DNA of 31,353 bases, taken from contig JAEZHS010000241.1 of the NCBI GenBank assembly GCA_023436825.1, positions 1 through 31,353 of the forward strand. Reading direction: 5' to 3'. A program made the position numbers and the translations under genes. The stretch is from Pseudomonadota bacterium (GTDB lineage Bacteria > Pseudomonadota > Alphaproteobacteria > Reyranellales > Reyranellaceae). Positions 17,986-27,186 of this stretch are shown here, piece after piece. The first letter of the stretch is position 1. Each line of letters begins with the position of its first letter. The notes under the pieces are model-generated. The model was not told the DNA's origin, did not search any database, and saw only the letters and a program-made list of their open reading frames with translations.

Positions 17986-18765
17986 ATGAGCCGACCCCTC
18001 TTCATCCGCTCCAGCATCGACCGCCATGTCGGCTGGCTGGACTTCAACCGCCCGCCCGTCAACGCCTTCACGCGCGAGATGGTCGACGAGACCCACGACG
18101 CCCTCGTTGCGGCGCTCGGCGATCCTGCCGTGCGCGTGCTGGTGCTGGCGAGCGCCGTACCACGCTACTTCAGCGCCGGCGCCGACCTGAACGTCTTCAA
18201 GGGTATCGGCCAGGACGGCATGCGCCGTTGGGCCGAACGCTGCCACGAGATCGTGCGCCTGCTGCGGAGCTCACCCAAGCCGCTGCTCGCCGCCATCAAC
18301 GGCACCGCCGTGGGTGGCGGCCTGGAGATGACGCTGCATTGCGACCTGCGCTTCGCCGCGACCGATGCCAGGCTCGGCCAGCCCGAGATCAATATCGGAT
18401 TCATCCCGCCGATCGCCACGACCCAGGCGCTGGCCCGGCTGATCGGCCGGCCGCGCGCCCTTCGCTATCTCTACGAGGGCAGCCTCGTGCCGGCAGCGGA
18501 GGCGCTGAGCTGGGGCCTGGTCGACGAGCTGGTCGAGCCCGCCGGGCTGCGGGCCCGTGTGCAGGCCTATGCCGAGACGCTCGCCGCCAGGTCGCCGGCG
18601 GCGCTGGCTGCCATCCGCCGCACCGTGACGCTGGGCGGCGGCATGACCTTCGAGGACGGCATGGCGCTGGAACTCGAGACCGTCGTGCGGCTTGCCGGCA
18701 CGTCTGACTTCGCCGAAGGCGTCGACGCCTTTCTCGCCAAGCGGCCAGCGGCCTGGCGACATTGA
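17986..18765 (+). CDS. Enoyl-CoA hydratase/isomerase family protein
   Basis: 259 residues, normal crotonase length. Oxyanion-hole segments YFSAGADL and GTAVGGGLEM are present, and both canonical catalytic Glu positions are occupied (GGGLE and GQPEINIG), so a true syn-hydration of trans-2-enoyl-CoA is chemically plausible, unlike the other crotonase in this window. It lies 37 bp downstream of the MFS gene on the same strand and may be the third gene of the mtnA operon, although the pathway link is unclear. The GFIPPIATTQ segment replaces the common PGxGGTQ, which may affect the acyl pocket. Confidence 0.92.
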   Translation: MSRPLFIRSSIDRHVGWLDFNRPPVNAFTREMVDETHDALVAALGDPAVRVLVLASAVPRYFSAGADLNVFKGIGQDGMRRWAERCHEIVRLLRSSPKPLLAAINGTAVGGGLEMTLHCDLRFAATDARLGQPEINIGFIPPIATTQALARLIGRPRALRYLYEGSLVPAAEALSWGLVDELVEPAGLRARVQAYAETLAARSPAALAAIRRTVTLGGGMTFEDGMALELETVVRLAGTSDFAEGVDAFLAKRPAAWRH

Positions 18766-18772
18766 AGCACGC

Positions 18773-19261
18773 TCACGCCGCCAGCCTCTTGCCCGACGCC
18801 CAGGCCATCAGCAGCGTGCCGTCGACCGAGAAGTGGTCGCTTGCCAAAAGACGCTTCACTTGCGGATCGACGATCACCGCCGCCAGGAACTTTCGCACGA
18901 TCGTCCCCGCCAGCAGCCGGTCACGATTCGACACGAAGCTCGAAGGGGCCCACGCGACATCATCTGCTTCCAATCCCACGAACCAGCGGAGCAGGTGGTC
19001 CACCTCCATCCACGCCATCAACTGTCGCTCCGACCGGATGCCGTAGAAGGCCTGCAACAGCATCGCGCGCAACAGTCGCTCCGGCGGGATCGATGGCCGT
19101 ATCAGCCGTTCCGAGCGAAGCTTGGCAAGCTCTCCTGCCAATTCGCCCAGAGCCGCATCGACAAACTCCCGAATCATGCGCAGTGGATGATTCTCCCAGG
19201 TGTACGCTTCCGTCACCGCCGGTAGCAGGTCGATACCGCCACGGCCGATCGTAGTCGCCAT
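18773..19261 (-). pseudogene. Truncated IS5-type transposase remnant
   Basis: 162 codons with the N-terminal region of IS5-like transposases: IRPSIPPERLLRAMLLQAFYGIRSERQL, DHLLRWFVGL, FVSNRDRLL and DHFSVDGTLLMAWAS, the last containing the first DDE aspartate. Full-length relatives are about 330-370 residues; here the frame ends with GKRLAA and a stop just after the first catalytic motif, 7 bp beyond the enoyl-CoA hydratase stop. The second and third catalytic residues and the distal terminal repeat are missing, so the element is dead. Neither a matching pair of terminal inverted repeats nor a target duplication could be found. Confidence 0.85.
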
Positions 19262-19388
19262 AGTCCACTCACTCCCCCGAGGTGGAGTTCACGAACACCA
19301 GCTTCACCGTCACGAATGGCGTAATCAATTTGCACGGCGCGTCTAAACTGACTTTTATTGGGTGTTTATCTGCGATTGAGGAATGCCC

Positions 19389-20372
19389 ATGACGTCACTC
19401 GCTGCGGTCGATTCTATCGACATCCAGATCATCGTCGACAACGTCACCGATTCGCTGTCGTCGGTGCCCTCCTTCATCGAGACCGAGCTGGGCGGCCTGG
19501 GCCGACGGCGCGGCGGCGCCTGGGTGCTGGGCGGCGGTTGCCTGTGCTGCGCGGCGCACGGTCTTTCCTGCCTTCTGACCGTGAAAAGCGGCGGCAGCAG
19601 CCGTTCCGTGCTGTTCGACACCGGGCCGGAGGATCGCGTGTTCGAGCAGAACGTGTCGCGGCTCGGCCTCGATCTCGGGCCGGTCGAGGCCATGGTGCTG
19701 AGCCATGGGCATTGGGATCATGCCGGCGCCATGCTGCGCGCGCTGCAGCTCGTGCTCGACCGCAACGGCGGCAAGCGCGTCGGCTGCTATGTCCATCCCG
19801 ACATGTTCCGCAGCCGCGCCGCCAAGATGCCGGACGGCTCGTTCCGGCCGATGGAGGACGTTCCCTCGCTGGCCGACCTCGACGCCCAGGGCGGCCGTGT
19901 CGTCTGCACGCGCGAACCGCAGCTCATCGCCGACAGCGTGTTCGTGAGCGGCGAGATCCCGCGCCGCACGCCGTTCGAGACCGGCCTGCCCGGCCAGCAT
20001 CGCCGCACCGAGGACGGCAAGGGCTGGGAGCCGGACGAGCTTCTGATCGATGAACGCTTCGTGGCGGTGAATGTGAAGGGCAAAGGCCTGGTCGTGCTGA
20101 CCGCCTGCAGCCATGCCGGCGTGATCAATGTGCTGAACCATGCGCGTGACAGCTTCCCCGATGTGAAGCTTCATTGCGTGCTAGGCGGCCTGCACCTCTC
20201 CGGCATCAACGAGCGCGTCATTCCGCAGACCGTCGAGGCGCTGAAGGGCTTCGACCTCGACGTCGTCGCCGCCGGTCACTGTACCGGCTGGCGCGCCATG
20301 GCCGCCCTCGCCAACACCTTCGGCGACAAGAAATTGACGCCGCTGGCCGTGGGAAAGAGGCTCAGCTTTTAA
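19389..20372 (+). CDS. MBL-fold metallohydrolase
   Basis: 327 residues from ATG 19389, chosen over ATG 19383 because GAGGA at 19378-19382 gives a 6-nt spacing to 19389 but directly touches 19383. The metallo-beta-lactamase motif SHGHWDHAG lies near residues 103-111, with further ligands in CSHAG and the late AAGHCTGW. The layout resembles archaeal/bacterial MJ0296-type proteins annotated as dihydropterin ribofuranosyl-aminobenzene-phosphate synthase-like, but that activity should not be assumed. A Cys-rich stretch, CLCCAAHGLSC, near residues 51-61 stands out. It converges with the metallophosphoesterase across a hairpin repeat. Confidence 0.88.
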   Translation: MTSLAAVDSIDIQIIVDNVTDSLSSVPSFIETELGGLGRRRGGAWVLGGGCLCCAAHGLSCLLTVKSGGSSRSVLFDTGPEDRVFEQNVSRLGLDLGPVEAMVLSHGHWDHAGAMLRALQLVLDRNGGKRVGCYVHPDMFRSRAAKMPDGSFRPMEDVPSLADLDAQGGRVVCTREPQLIADSVFVSGEIPRRTPFETGLPGQHRRTEDGKGWEPDELLIDERFVAVNVKGKGLVVLTACSHAGVINVLNHARDSFPDVKLHCVLGGLHLSGINERVIPQTVEALKGFDLDVVAAGHCTGWRAMAALANTFGDKKLTPLAVGKRLSF

Positions 20373-20374
20373 GA

Positions 20375-20414
20375 TCATGCTCTTCCGGACCGCGAGCCAG
20401 AGGCCTCCGGAAGA
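20375..20414. repeat. Dispersed palindromic repeat, copy 2, with hairpin
   Basis: 20375-20395 is identical in reverse complement to 12115-12135. The element also forms a hairpin: TCTTCCGGA (20381-20389) pairs perfectly with TCCGGAAGA (20406-20414) around a 16-nt loop. It lies between the convergent MBL hydrolase and metallophosphoesterase genes, so it could serve both as terminator; no T tract is present. Confidence 0.7.
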
Positions 20415-20432
20415 ATATGAGTTCGGCCAACG

Positions 20433-21200
20433 TCAGGCGGCCTTCGGCGCCGCCGTATGTCCGGGGTATTCCGCGTCGAGGATGAACAGAAACGGCCCGT
20501 CGTACGTGCCGACGGTGATACCGTGCGTCACCAGCAGGTCGAGCGTCACCTGGTGGGCCGTGCTGGGCGCCACTGAGCCGATGGTGCCGCCCCAGCGCAC
20601 GGTGATGGGCCGATGATGATGGCCGCACACGACGCGCTCGATATTGTCGAAGCGGCGCAGCACGGCCGACATGGTATTGCCGTTGCGGCAGTTGATGCGG
20701 TCCATGTCGATGAGCCCGGTGCCGAACGGCGGATGATGCATGAAGATCATCGTCGGCCGCTTGCGCTCTTCGCCGAGCTTGCCTTCCAGCCAGGCGAGCC
20801 GCGCAGCGCACATCTCGCCATGGCCGGGGCCGGGCACGACCGAGTCGAGGCCGATCAGGCGCACCTCGCGGCCCTCGATCGTGTAGTGCAGGAAGCCGTC
20901 GTCGTTCCTGAGGTACCCGTCCGATCCGAACTCGGCGAAGAGCTCGGCACGGCGGTCGTGCTTGCCGGGCACGAGATAGACCGGCATCGAAAGCGGCTCG
21001 AGGATGTCGCGCAGGACTTCGTACTCGGCGGCGAGGCCGCAGTCGGTGAGATCGGCCGTGGCGATCACGAGGTCGGGCTTGCGTAGCAGAGACTCGATGG
21101 TGGCGACGGCTGCATCGAGCATCGCGTTGGTGTCGACCCGCTCGTAGGCGACCTTGCCGCGCGGTCGGACATGCAGGTCGGTGATCTGGGCGATCATCAT
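20433..21200 (-). CDS. Calcineurin-like metallophosphoesterase (CpdA/GpdQ-type) with altered motif
   Basis: 255 residues. AAAGGAGT lies 7 nt before ATG 21200. Class III phosphodiesterase motifs are present in order: D8-x-H10 (ITDLH), D50 in TADLTD, H155-H156 (FMHHPPFG) and G-H194-H-H196. The usual GNHD block is GKHD here (Lys80), so the Asn that binds metal and phosphate is replaced; AAG differs from an Asn codon by one base. The GDLxD Gly is also Ala. The family hydrolyses cyclic nucleotides or glycerophosphodiesters in the cytoplasm; activity of this variant is doubtful without test. It could be an active variant, a decaying gene, or a sequencing error. Confidence 0.85.
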   Translation of the reverse strand: MMIAQITDLHVRPRGKVAYERVDTNAMLDAAVATIESLLRKPDLVIATADLTDCGLAAEYEVLRDILEPLSMPVYLVPGKHDRRAELFAEFGSDGYLRNDDGFLHYTIEGREVRLIGLDSVVPGPGHGEMCAARLAWLEGKLGEERKRPTMIFMHHPPFGTGLIDMDRINCRNGNTMSAVLRRFDNIERVVCGHHHRPITVRWGGTIGSVAPSTAHQVTLDLLVTHGITVGTYDGPFLFILDAEYPGHTAAPKAA

Positions 21201-21246
21201 GGTGTGGACTCCTTTCTACGATGAGCCCGCCTAACCATCTTCTTCC

Positions 21247-21270
21247 TCCTCCCCCGCTTGCGGGGGAGGA
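21247..21270. terminator. Strong GC hairpin
   Basis: TCCTCCCCCGC and GCGGGGGAGGA form a perfect 11-bp stem with a 2-nt loop. It lies just beyond the 3' end of the solute-binding-protein remnant (minus strand) and upstream of the metallophosphoesterase. It may be a leftover terminator or a small dispersed palindrome; no T tract is seen. Confidence 0.45.
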
Positions 21271-21299
21271 TACAGGAGGGGGAAGGCTACAGACTCGGT

Positions 21300-21660
21300 G
21301 TGGGCCAATTGCAGGTCAGTATGATCTCGTTCTCGTCGACATCGTCTTTGCGGCTTTCCCCCGCGAACATGACCAGCGACGCGCCGCCGATCGGCACGGC
21401 GTTGCGCACGTTCTTCGGCACGTTGCGCACGTTCTTCGGCACGAAGGCCACGTCATAGGGCGCCTTCATGTTCTCGCGGATGAAGGACAGCGAGCCCGTC
21501 GACAGCAGCACCATCGATGCCTTGCCGGCGAAGAACGCCGTCGACACGCCGCCCGCCTCGGTGACGCCCTGCGGCATGACCTTGTGCTTGAAGATCAGAT
21601 CCTCGACGAAGCGCGCCGTTCGCGGGACTCTGTCGGAAATGTCCGCAAGCCATTGATGTC
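21300..21660 (-). pseudogene. ABC transporter solute-binding protein (family 1, UgpB-like) remnant
   Basis: The minus strand encodes FVEDLIFKHKVMPQG, TAFFAGKASMVLLSTGSLSF, MKAPYDVAFVPKNVRN and VPIGGASLVMFAGES, which match the middle of sn-glycerol-3-phosphate/sugar-type extracellular binding proteins (GKAAMxxxSTGSL...PxGGASLVxF). The N-terminal signal and first lobe, and everything after GGASLVMF, are missing; it ends in unrelated sequence at TGCNWPTPSL-like codons near 21290. A perfect 21-bp tandem duplication (21400-21420 and 21421-21441) repeats VPKNVRN twice. No permease or ATPase partner is adjacent. Boundaries are approximate. Confidence 0.7.
21400..21441. repeat. Perfect 21-bp tandem duplication
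   Basis: Two identical 21-bp units, 21400-21420 and 21421-21441, each beginning CGTTGCGCACG. They are in frame in the solute-binding-protein remnant and encode VPKNVRN twice. A single ancestral copy fits the family, so this looks like a slippage or duplication event in the decayed gene. Confidence 0.85.
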
Positions 21661-21920
21661 CTGGGGTTCCGGCTCCGGCTGCAGTCAAGCGCTGTCACCT
21701 GAAACGCGACAGGAACGACATTGTGAGTGCCTTGGCTCGAGCCGCTGGTGGGGCGTGAATTTGGCTGGATATGGCTGGACTCCGCAACACCGACGAAGCC
21801 ATTGAGCCTTCGGCATTTTTGAATTTGGCTAGTTTCGCTGGCCGTTTTCATGACGGAAACCCGGACCCGCAGGGCTGCCGCCGGCCGCGATGGGATCGGA
21901 TGAACGATGCATAGAGCAGA

Positions 21921-21938
21921 GCGCGCCGGGAGGCGCGC
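21921..21938. other. 7-bp GC hairpin next to promoter-like sequence
   Basis: GCGCGCC-GGGA-GGCGCGC is a perfect 7-bp stem with a 4-nt loop. A transcript from the minus-strand promoter-like site at 21947-21975 would start around 21940 and form this hairpin at its 5' end. Confidence 0.4.
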
Positions 21939-21946
21939 ATAAGGTC

Positions 21947-21975
21947 AATATAACTATGATTATTTATAGAGTCAA
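21947..21975 (-). promoter_or_regulatory. Sigma70-like promoter without an intact downstream gene
   Basis: On the minus strand TTGACT (21975-21970) and TATATT (21952-21947) are separated by exactly 17 bp, close to the vegetative consensus and clearer than elsewhere in this GC-rich window. It points leftward to the solute-binding-protein remnant, about 290 bp away, so it may be the surviving promoter of the lost gene or drive a small RNA. Confidence 0.5.
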
Positions 21976-22151
21976 CTTCGGTTCTCGTCTTTTTTGGCGG
22001 ACCGTAGAGCGCCAAAAAGCTGCCCCTGGTCGAGCATCGGCGCCAGCAGTGCTGGCAATCTCGTCAGCCCGCATCAACCGTTGGAACGCAATCCGCTCAT
22101 CTGGAGGCAGCCGAGCGGATTGCATTCGTGGAGGCAACCAACATCCTTGCG

Positions 22152-22634
22152 TCAGGACGGCTGGACTTCGATCTGCCGCGCACGCTCGGGCCGGCCCGTC
22201 ATCTTGGCGATCTGCAGGGTCAGCACGCCCTTGGAGAAGTTGGCCGAGATGTCGTTGCGGTCGGCGTCCGACGGCAAAGTGAAGGCCCGCGTGAAGCTGC
22301 CGTAGCTGCGTTCCGAATAGTGGGTTTTCTCATCGGTACGCTCGACGTGCTTCTCGCCGGAAACCGTGAGCACACCGTCCTCGACAAGAACTTTCACGTC
22401 CTTCTGGTCGACGCCGGGCAACTCGACAGTGACTGTGTAGGTCTTGCCGTTCTCCCGCACCTCGACCTTGGGCGCATGCTCAAGCGTGCCGAGCGCGCGC
22501 ATGTGGCCGTTGCCGGCCGGCTCGAAGAACCCGAATGACCAGGCCCGCATCATGCGATTGAAGAGCTGGTCGAATTCGCCGCCGAACGGGGTGAAAGCGC
22601 TGGGCGTCAAAGCCTTGGGCACATTTTCTGCCAT
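22152..22634 (-). CDS. Hsp20/alpha-crystallin small heat-shock protein
   Basis: 160 residues from ATG 22634, chosen for AGGAGG 7 nt upstream; an in-frame ATG at 22691 lacks support. The alpha-crystallin domain covers about 50-155: PKVEVRENGKTYTVTVELPGV, VKVLVEDGVLTVSGEK, YGSFTRAFTLPSDADRNDISANFSKGVLTL. An N-terminal Phe-rich oligomerisation segment (FDQLFNRMMRAWSFGFFEP) precedes it. It is an ATP-independent holdase in the cytoplasm. The upstream 260 bp contains no gene; no CIRCE element or convincing heat-shock sigma promoter was found there. Confidence 0.95.
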   Translation of the reverse strand: MAENVPKALTPSAFTPFGGEFDQLFNRMMRAWSFGFFEPAGNGHMRALGTLEHAPKVEVRENGKTYTVTVELPGVDQKDVKVLVEDGVLTVSGEKHVERTDEKTHYSERSYGSFTRAFTLPSDADRNDISANFSKGVLTLQIAKMTGRPERARQIEVQPS

Positions 22635-22878
22635 CGCAAGTCCTCCTGGTGAAGATCGATTGGGATTTAGGACCCCGCCAGGACAATGCAATCACAGAGG
22701 CAATGGATGCCGCGACATTCACGCAATCTTCACGGCCAGCACCAGCGATGATTCATCCTCTCCGAACCCGCCGACGATCGACAAATCGAGCGGACAATCG
22801 TGCAACGTCGCGACGAGGAACGTCCCCGGACGGCAACAGTTGTCGCAAGCGAACCGTCGTCTCGTCGCGCCAGGCGAA

Positions 22879-22929
22879 GCCCGCTCATTTCACAACTCAT
22901 GAGCGGGCCTGCAGGCCCACGGTCCGCTC
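22879..22929. repeat. Palindromic element forming the 3' end of the cysteine hydrolase gene
   Basis: Contains a perfect 14-bp palindrome GGGCCTGCAGGCCC (22905-22918), an outer GAGCGG/CCGCTC pair (22901-22906 and 22924-22929), and a second hairpin GCCCGCTCAT/ATGAGCGGGC (22879-22888 and 22899-22908). It shares TCATGAGCG with the element at 25588-25653. The last ten codons and TGA stop of the hydrolase lie within it. As a hairpin just past the stop it may also end the ABC operon transcript. Confidence 0.65.
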
Positions 22930-23586
22930 GAGTGCGTCGACGACCGCGTCGGTCGGCGCGGTCCAGCCGACGATGCCGCCCTGGGCGCGGATCATGGCCA
23001 GCGTCGCGGCCTTGAACTCGGGGAAGTAGCTTTCGGTCGCGTCCTCGGCCAGCAGGCACTCGTAGCCGCGGTCGTTGGCCTCGCGCACGGTGGTCTGCAC
23101 GCAGACCTCGGTGGTAACGCCGGCGAACACCAGGTGGCCGATGCCGTGGCGCTTCAGGATGTCGTCGAGCGGCGTCGCATAGAACGCACCCTTGCCCGGC
23201 TTCACGATCACCGCTTCGCCCGGCAGGGCGGCAAGTTCGGGCACGAGGTCGTTGCCCAGCTCGCCATCGACCAGGATGCGGCCCATCGGGCCTTCGTCGC
23301 CGATGGTGAGCTTGCCGCGGCCGCGGGCGCGCTTGGACGGCGGACAGTCGGAAAGATCGGGCTTGTGGCCCTCCCGCGTATGGATGATCGGCAGCCGGGC
23401 GGCGCGGAAACCGTCGATCAGGCGTCGCACCGTGGGCACGATCCTGGCGAGAGGACGCACGTCGTTGCCCAACGCCGAGCCGAAGCCGCCCTCCTCGACG
23501 AAGTCGCGCTGCATGTCGATGACGACCAGCGCCAGCCGGCCGGCGGGGAAACTATACTCGTACGGCTGGGCGGCGATGGTGGGCAT
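22897..23586 (-). CDS. Isochorismatase-fold cysteine hydrolase (operon end)
   Basis: 229 residues. The catalytic triad is visible: D24 (VIDMQRDF), K132 (KPGKGAF) and C162 (TTEVCVQTT), with the cis-peptide region GVTTEVC. Family members include ureidoacrylate, biuret and N-carbamoylsarcosine amidohydrolases and nicotinamidase, which cleave amide or ureido bonds in the cytoplasm. The gene starts 3 bp after the second permease stop, so it is the last gene of the BMP-type ABC operon and probably acts on the imported compound or its product. The C-terminal residues [10 protein letters not shown] and the stop are encoded by a palindromic repeat element, an unusual end for the family. Confidence 0.9.
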   Translation of the reverse strand: MPTIAAQPYEYSFPAGRLALVVIDMQRDFVEEGGFGSALGNDVRPLARIVPTVRRLIDGFRAARLPIIHTREGHKPDLSDCPPSKRARGRGKLTIGDEGPMGRILVDGELGNDLVPELAALPGEAVIVKPGKGAFYATPLDDILKRHGIGHLVFAGVTTEVCVQTTVREANDRGYECLLAEDATESYFPEFKAATLAMIRAQGGIVGWTAPTDAVVDALERTVGLQARS

Positions 23587-23589
23587 GAC

Positions 23590-24510
23590 CTACTTTCCGC
23601 GCTGGAACGGCAGGGTGAGAGAGGTCGGCGGTTCCAGGCGGCCGACGACACCCGCCACCGCCAGCAACGCCAGCAGATAGGGCAGCATCAGCAGGAAGGC
23701 GGTGGGCACGTTGATGCCCGTGGCCGGCAGCTGGAACTGCAGCGCCGTGGCGGCGCCGAACAGCAGGGAGGCGGCGACGGTTCGGCCGATGTTCCAGCCG
23801 CCGAAGATCACGGCGGCGAGCGCCAGGTAGCCCGCGCCATTGGTCATGTTCTCGGTGAAGGTGTGGATGTCGGCGATGGAGATGAAGGCGCCGGCGACGC
23901 CCGCCATGAAGCCGGTGATCAGCACCGCCTTCCAGCGTGTCGCCGCCACGGGGATGCCGGCCTTGTCGGCGCTGCGCGGCTCGTCGCCGACGGCGCGCAC
24001 CGAGAGGCCGAACGACGTGTGGTTCAGCATCGCCCAGATCAGTACGATCAGCGCCAGGCCAGCGTAGACGATGACCGACTGCTGGAAGAAGGCGGTGCCG
24101 GCAAACGGCAGGTCGCTCAGGCCCTTCGCCGCGAGCTTCGGCAGACCCGGGATCTCCTCGCGCGACAGGCCGCCGAAGATGATGCGGTAGAGCAAGGTGG
24201 TGGCGCCCAGTGCCAGAATATTGAAGCCGATGCCGACCACGAGTTGGTTGGCGCGCAGGTTGACACTGAGCCAGGCCTGCACGGCCGAGACGACAACCGA
24301 AGCGAGCACGGCGCAGGCGACGCCGAAATAGGGACTGCCGCTGGCCCACGAGCCCAGCGCGCCGAAGAAGGCCGCGGTCAGCATCATGCCTTCAAGGCTG
24401 AGGTTGAGCACGCCGGCGCGCTCGGAGACCAGTTCGCCGCTGGCCGCCAGCATCAGCGGCATGGCGAGCCGCAGCGTCGAGGCGATGAAGATGGCGAGCG
24501 TCTCTTCCAT
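23590..24510 (-). CDS. ABC transporter permease, nucleoside type (second subunit)
   Basis: 306 residues. It belongs to the branched-chain/ribose-type permease superfamily of BMP (PnrA/YufQ-like) importers: SERAGVLNLSLEGMMLTAAFFG near the N-terminus, RANQLVVGIGFNILALGATT, and the conserved coupling segment SFGLSVRAVGDEPRSADKAGIPV. About eight to ten hydrophobic helices. Its ATG overlaps the first permease stop by one base (TGATG), indicating translational coupling. It pairs with the permease at 24510-25589 to form the membrane channel; nucleosides or related heterocycles are the known type of substrate. Confidence 0.93.
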   Translation of the reverse strand: MEETLAIFIASTLRLAMPLMLAASGELVSERAGVLNLSLEGMMLTAAFFGALGSWASGSPYFGVACAVLASVVVSAVQAWLSVNLRANQLVVGIGFNILALGATTLLYRIIFGGLSREEIPGLPKLAAKGLSDLPFAGTAFFQQSVIVYAGLALIVLIWAMLNHTSFGLSVRAVGDEPRSADKAGIPVAATRWKAVLITGFMAGVAGAFISIADIHTFTENMTNGAGYLALAAVIFGGWNIGRTVAASLLFGAATALQFQLPATGINVPTAFLLMLPYLLALLAVAGVVGRLEPPTSLTLPFQRGK

Positions 24511-25589
24511 CAGCGACCTCCCTGCAACCTCTCGACCAGGATCACCGAGCCCGCGACGGCGATCACGATCAGGCCCTGGATCACCAGGGTCAGCGCCGCC
24601 GGCACCTGGGCCATGATCTCCATGGAGATGCCGCCCGAGCGCAGGAAGCCAAAGAACAGCGCACCCGCCAGCACACCTACTGTCGAGCCGCGCGACAACA
24701 GGCCGACGACGAGGCCGTCGAAGCCGTAGCCCGACGAGAAGCCGGTCTTGAGGTAGTACTGCTCGCCCTGCAGCATGATCGCGCCGGCCAGCCCACCGAA
24801 AGCGCCGGCGATGGCGAGCGCCACGACCAACAGGATGCCGCCCGGCATGCCGGCGCGGCGCGCCGCCAGCTCGTTGAGGCCGATGGCGCGCAGGCGCAGG
24901 CCGAAGGTCGAGCGCTGCAGGACGATCGCCGCGGCGACGGCCAGCAGCAGGCAGATCACCAGACCGATGTGCAGCGGCGATCCCGGATCGCCGGTCAGGC
25001 TCGGCAGCTTGACTGCATCGGCGATCGGCAGGGATTCCGGCAAGGTCGCCGAGGAGGTCTGCGGCTGGCGCAGCAACGTCGTCGACTGCACGCACCAATA
25101 GACGAGCAGCAGCGCCACGAAACCCAACAGCAAGGTGCTTATGACCTCGTTGGTGCCGAAGCGCACCTTCATGAAGCCGGCGATGCCGCCCCAGAAGGCG
25201 CCGGCGAGCGTGCCGCCCAGCAGCGGCACGAGCACGGCAAGCCCGAGCGGCAGGTCGCCGATTGGCGGCCAAAGGCCGAGCGCTGTCGCGGCGATGCCGC
25301 CGACGGCGATCTGGCCCTCGCCGCCCACGTTGGTGAGGTTGGCGCGGAAGGCCAGGATGAAGCCGAGGCCGACCAGCGACAGCGCGACGGCGCGATTGAT
25401 CGAGGCGCCGATGGCGAAGGCGCTGCCGAACGCGCCGTCCATGAAGGCCTCGATGGCATCGGGCACGTCCTTGCCGCTCGCCGCGATCAACAGCAGGCCG
25501 ACGATCATCGAGCCGATGACGGCGATGAACGGCACCGCCATGCCGAGCAGGCGGCGGCGATCGGGCAGGGAAACGGAGAGCGCTGTCAT
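24510..25589 (-). CDS. ABC transporter permease, nucleoside type (first subunit)
   Basis: 359 residues from ATG 25589. Motifs: SLVGLGFILAFRANLTNVGGEGQIAVGG and TFGLRLRAIGLNELAARRAGMPGG (coupling helix region), typical of the YufP/NupP-like subunit of BMP importers. About ten hydrophobic segments follow a short basic N-terminus. The start lies inside a long palindrome: the AT of the ATG is the last two bases of the 26-bp inverted repeat, and the only good ribosome site (GGAGG, 11 nt upstream) is in its second arm. Longer in-frame starts would translate the repeat itself and are rejected. Co-transcribed with the ATPase upstream (25-bp gap). Confidence 0.92.
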   Translation of the reverse strand: MTALSVSLPDRRRLLGMAVPFIAVIGSMIVGLLLIAASGKDVPDAIEAFMDGAFGSAFAIGASINRAVALSLVGLGFILAFRANLTNVGGEGQIAVGGIAATALGLWPPIGDLPLGLAVLVPLLGGTLAGAFWGGIAGFMKVRFGTNEVISTLLLGFVALLLVYWCVQSTTLLRQPQTSSATLPESLPIADAVKLPSLTGDPGSPLHIGLVICLLLAVAAAIVLQRSTFGLRLRAIGLNELAARRAGMPGGILLVVALAIAGAFGGLAGAIMLQGEQYYLKTGFSSGYGFDGLVVGLLSRGSTVGVLAGALFFGFLRSGGISMEIMAQVPAALTLVIQGLIVIAVAGSVILVERLQGGR

Positions 25590-25614
25590 CGGAGCGCGGA
25601 CCTCCAGGTCCGCA

Positions 25615-27183
<1,569 letters not shown>

Positions 27184-27186
27184 CGA

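Larger units (their letters stand above)
21201..22151. other. Intergenic region with gene remnants and an orphan promoter
   Basis: No intact gene is supported between the metallophosphoesterase start and the Hsp20 stop. The region holds a GC hairpin (21247-21270), a solute-binding-protein remnant (about 21300-21660), a pair of imperfect direct repeats starting TGAATTTGGCT (21756 and 21820), a short GC hairpin (21921-21938) and an A+T-rich minus-strand promoter-like sequence (21947-21975). Base composition falls sharply around 21939-21975 compared with the rest of the window. Confidence 0.6.

Noticed and set aside
18773..19382. A complete insertion sequence around the IS5-like transposase
   Set aside because: The transposase is cut after the first catalytic motif and no matching terminal inverted repeats or target duplication were found.
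22635..22896. A coding region or CIRCE/ROSE-type heat-shock element upstream of Hsp20
   Set aside because: Open frames here lack homology, and neither the CIRCE inverted repeat nor a ROSE-like U(U/C)GCU anti-ribosome-site motif could be found near the ribosome site.
23134..24729. A 531-codon plus-strand frame across the hydrolase and permease genes
   Set aside because: Translation is His/Arg/Gln-rich low-complexity sequence typical of antisense frames; the minus-strand genes here have clear family motifs and tight operon spacing.
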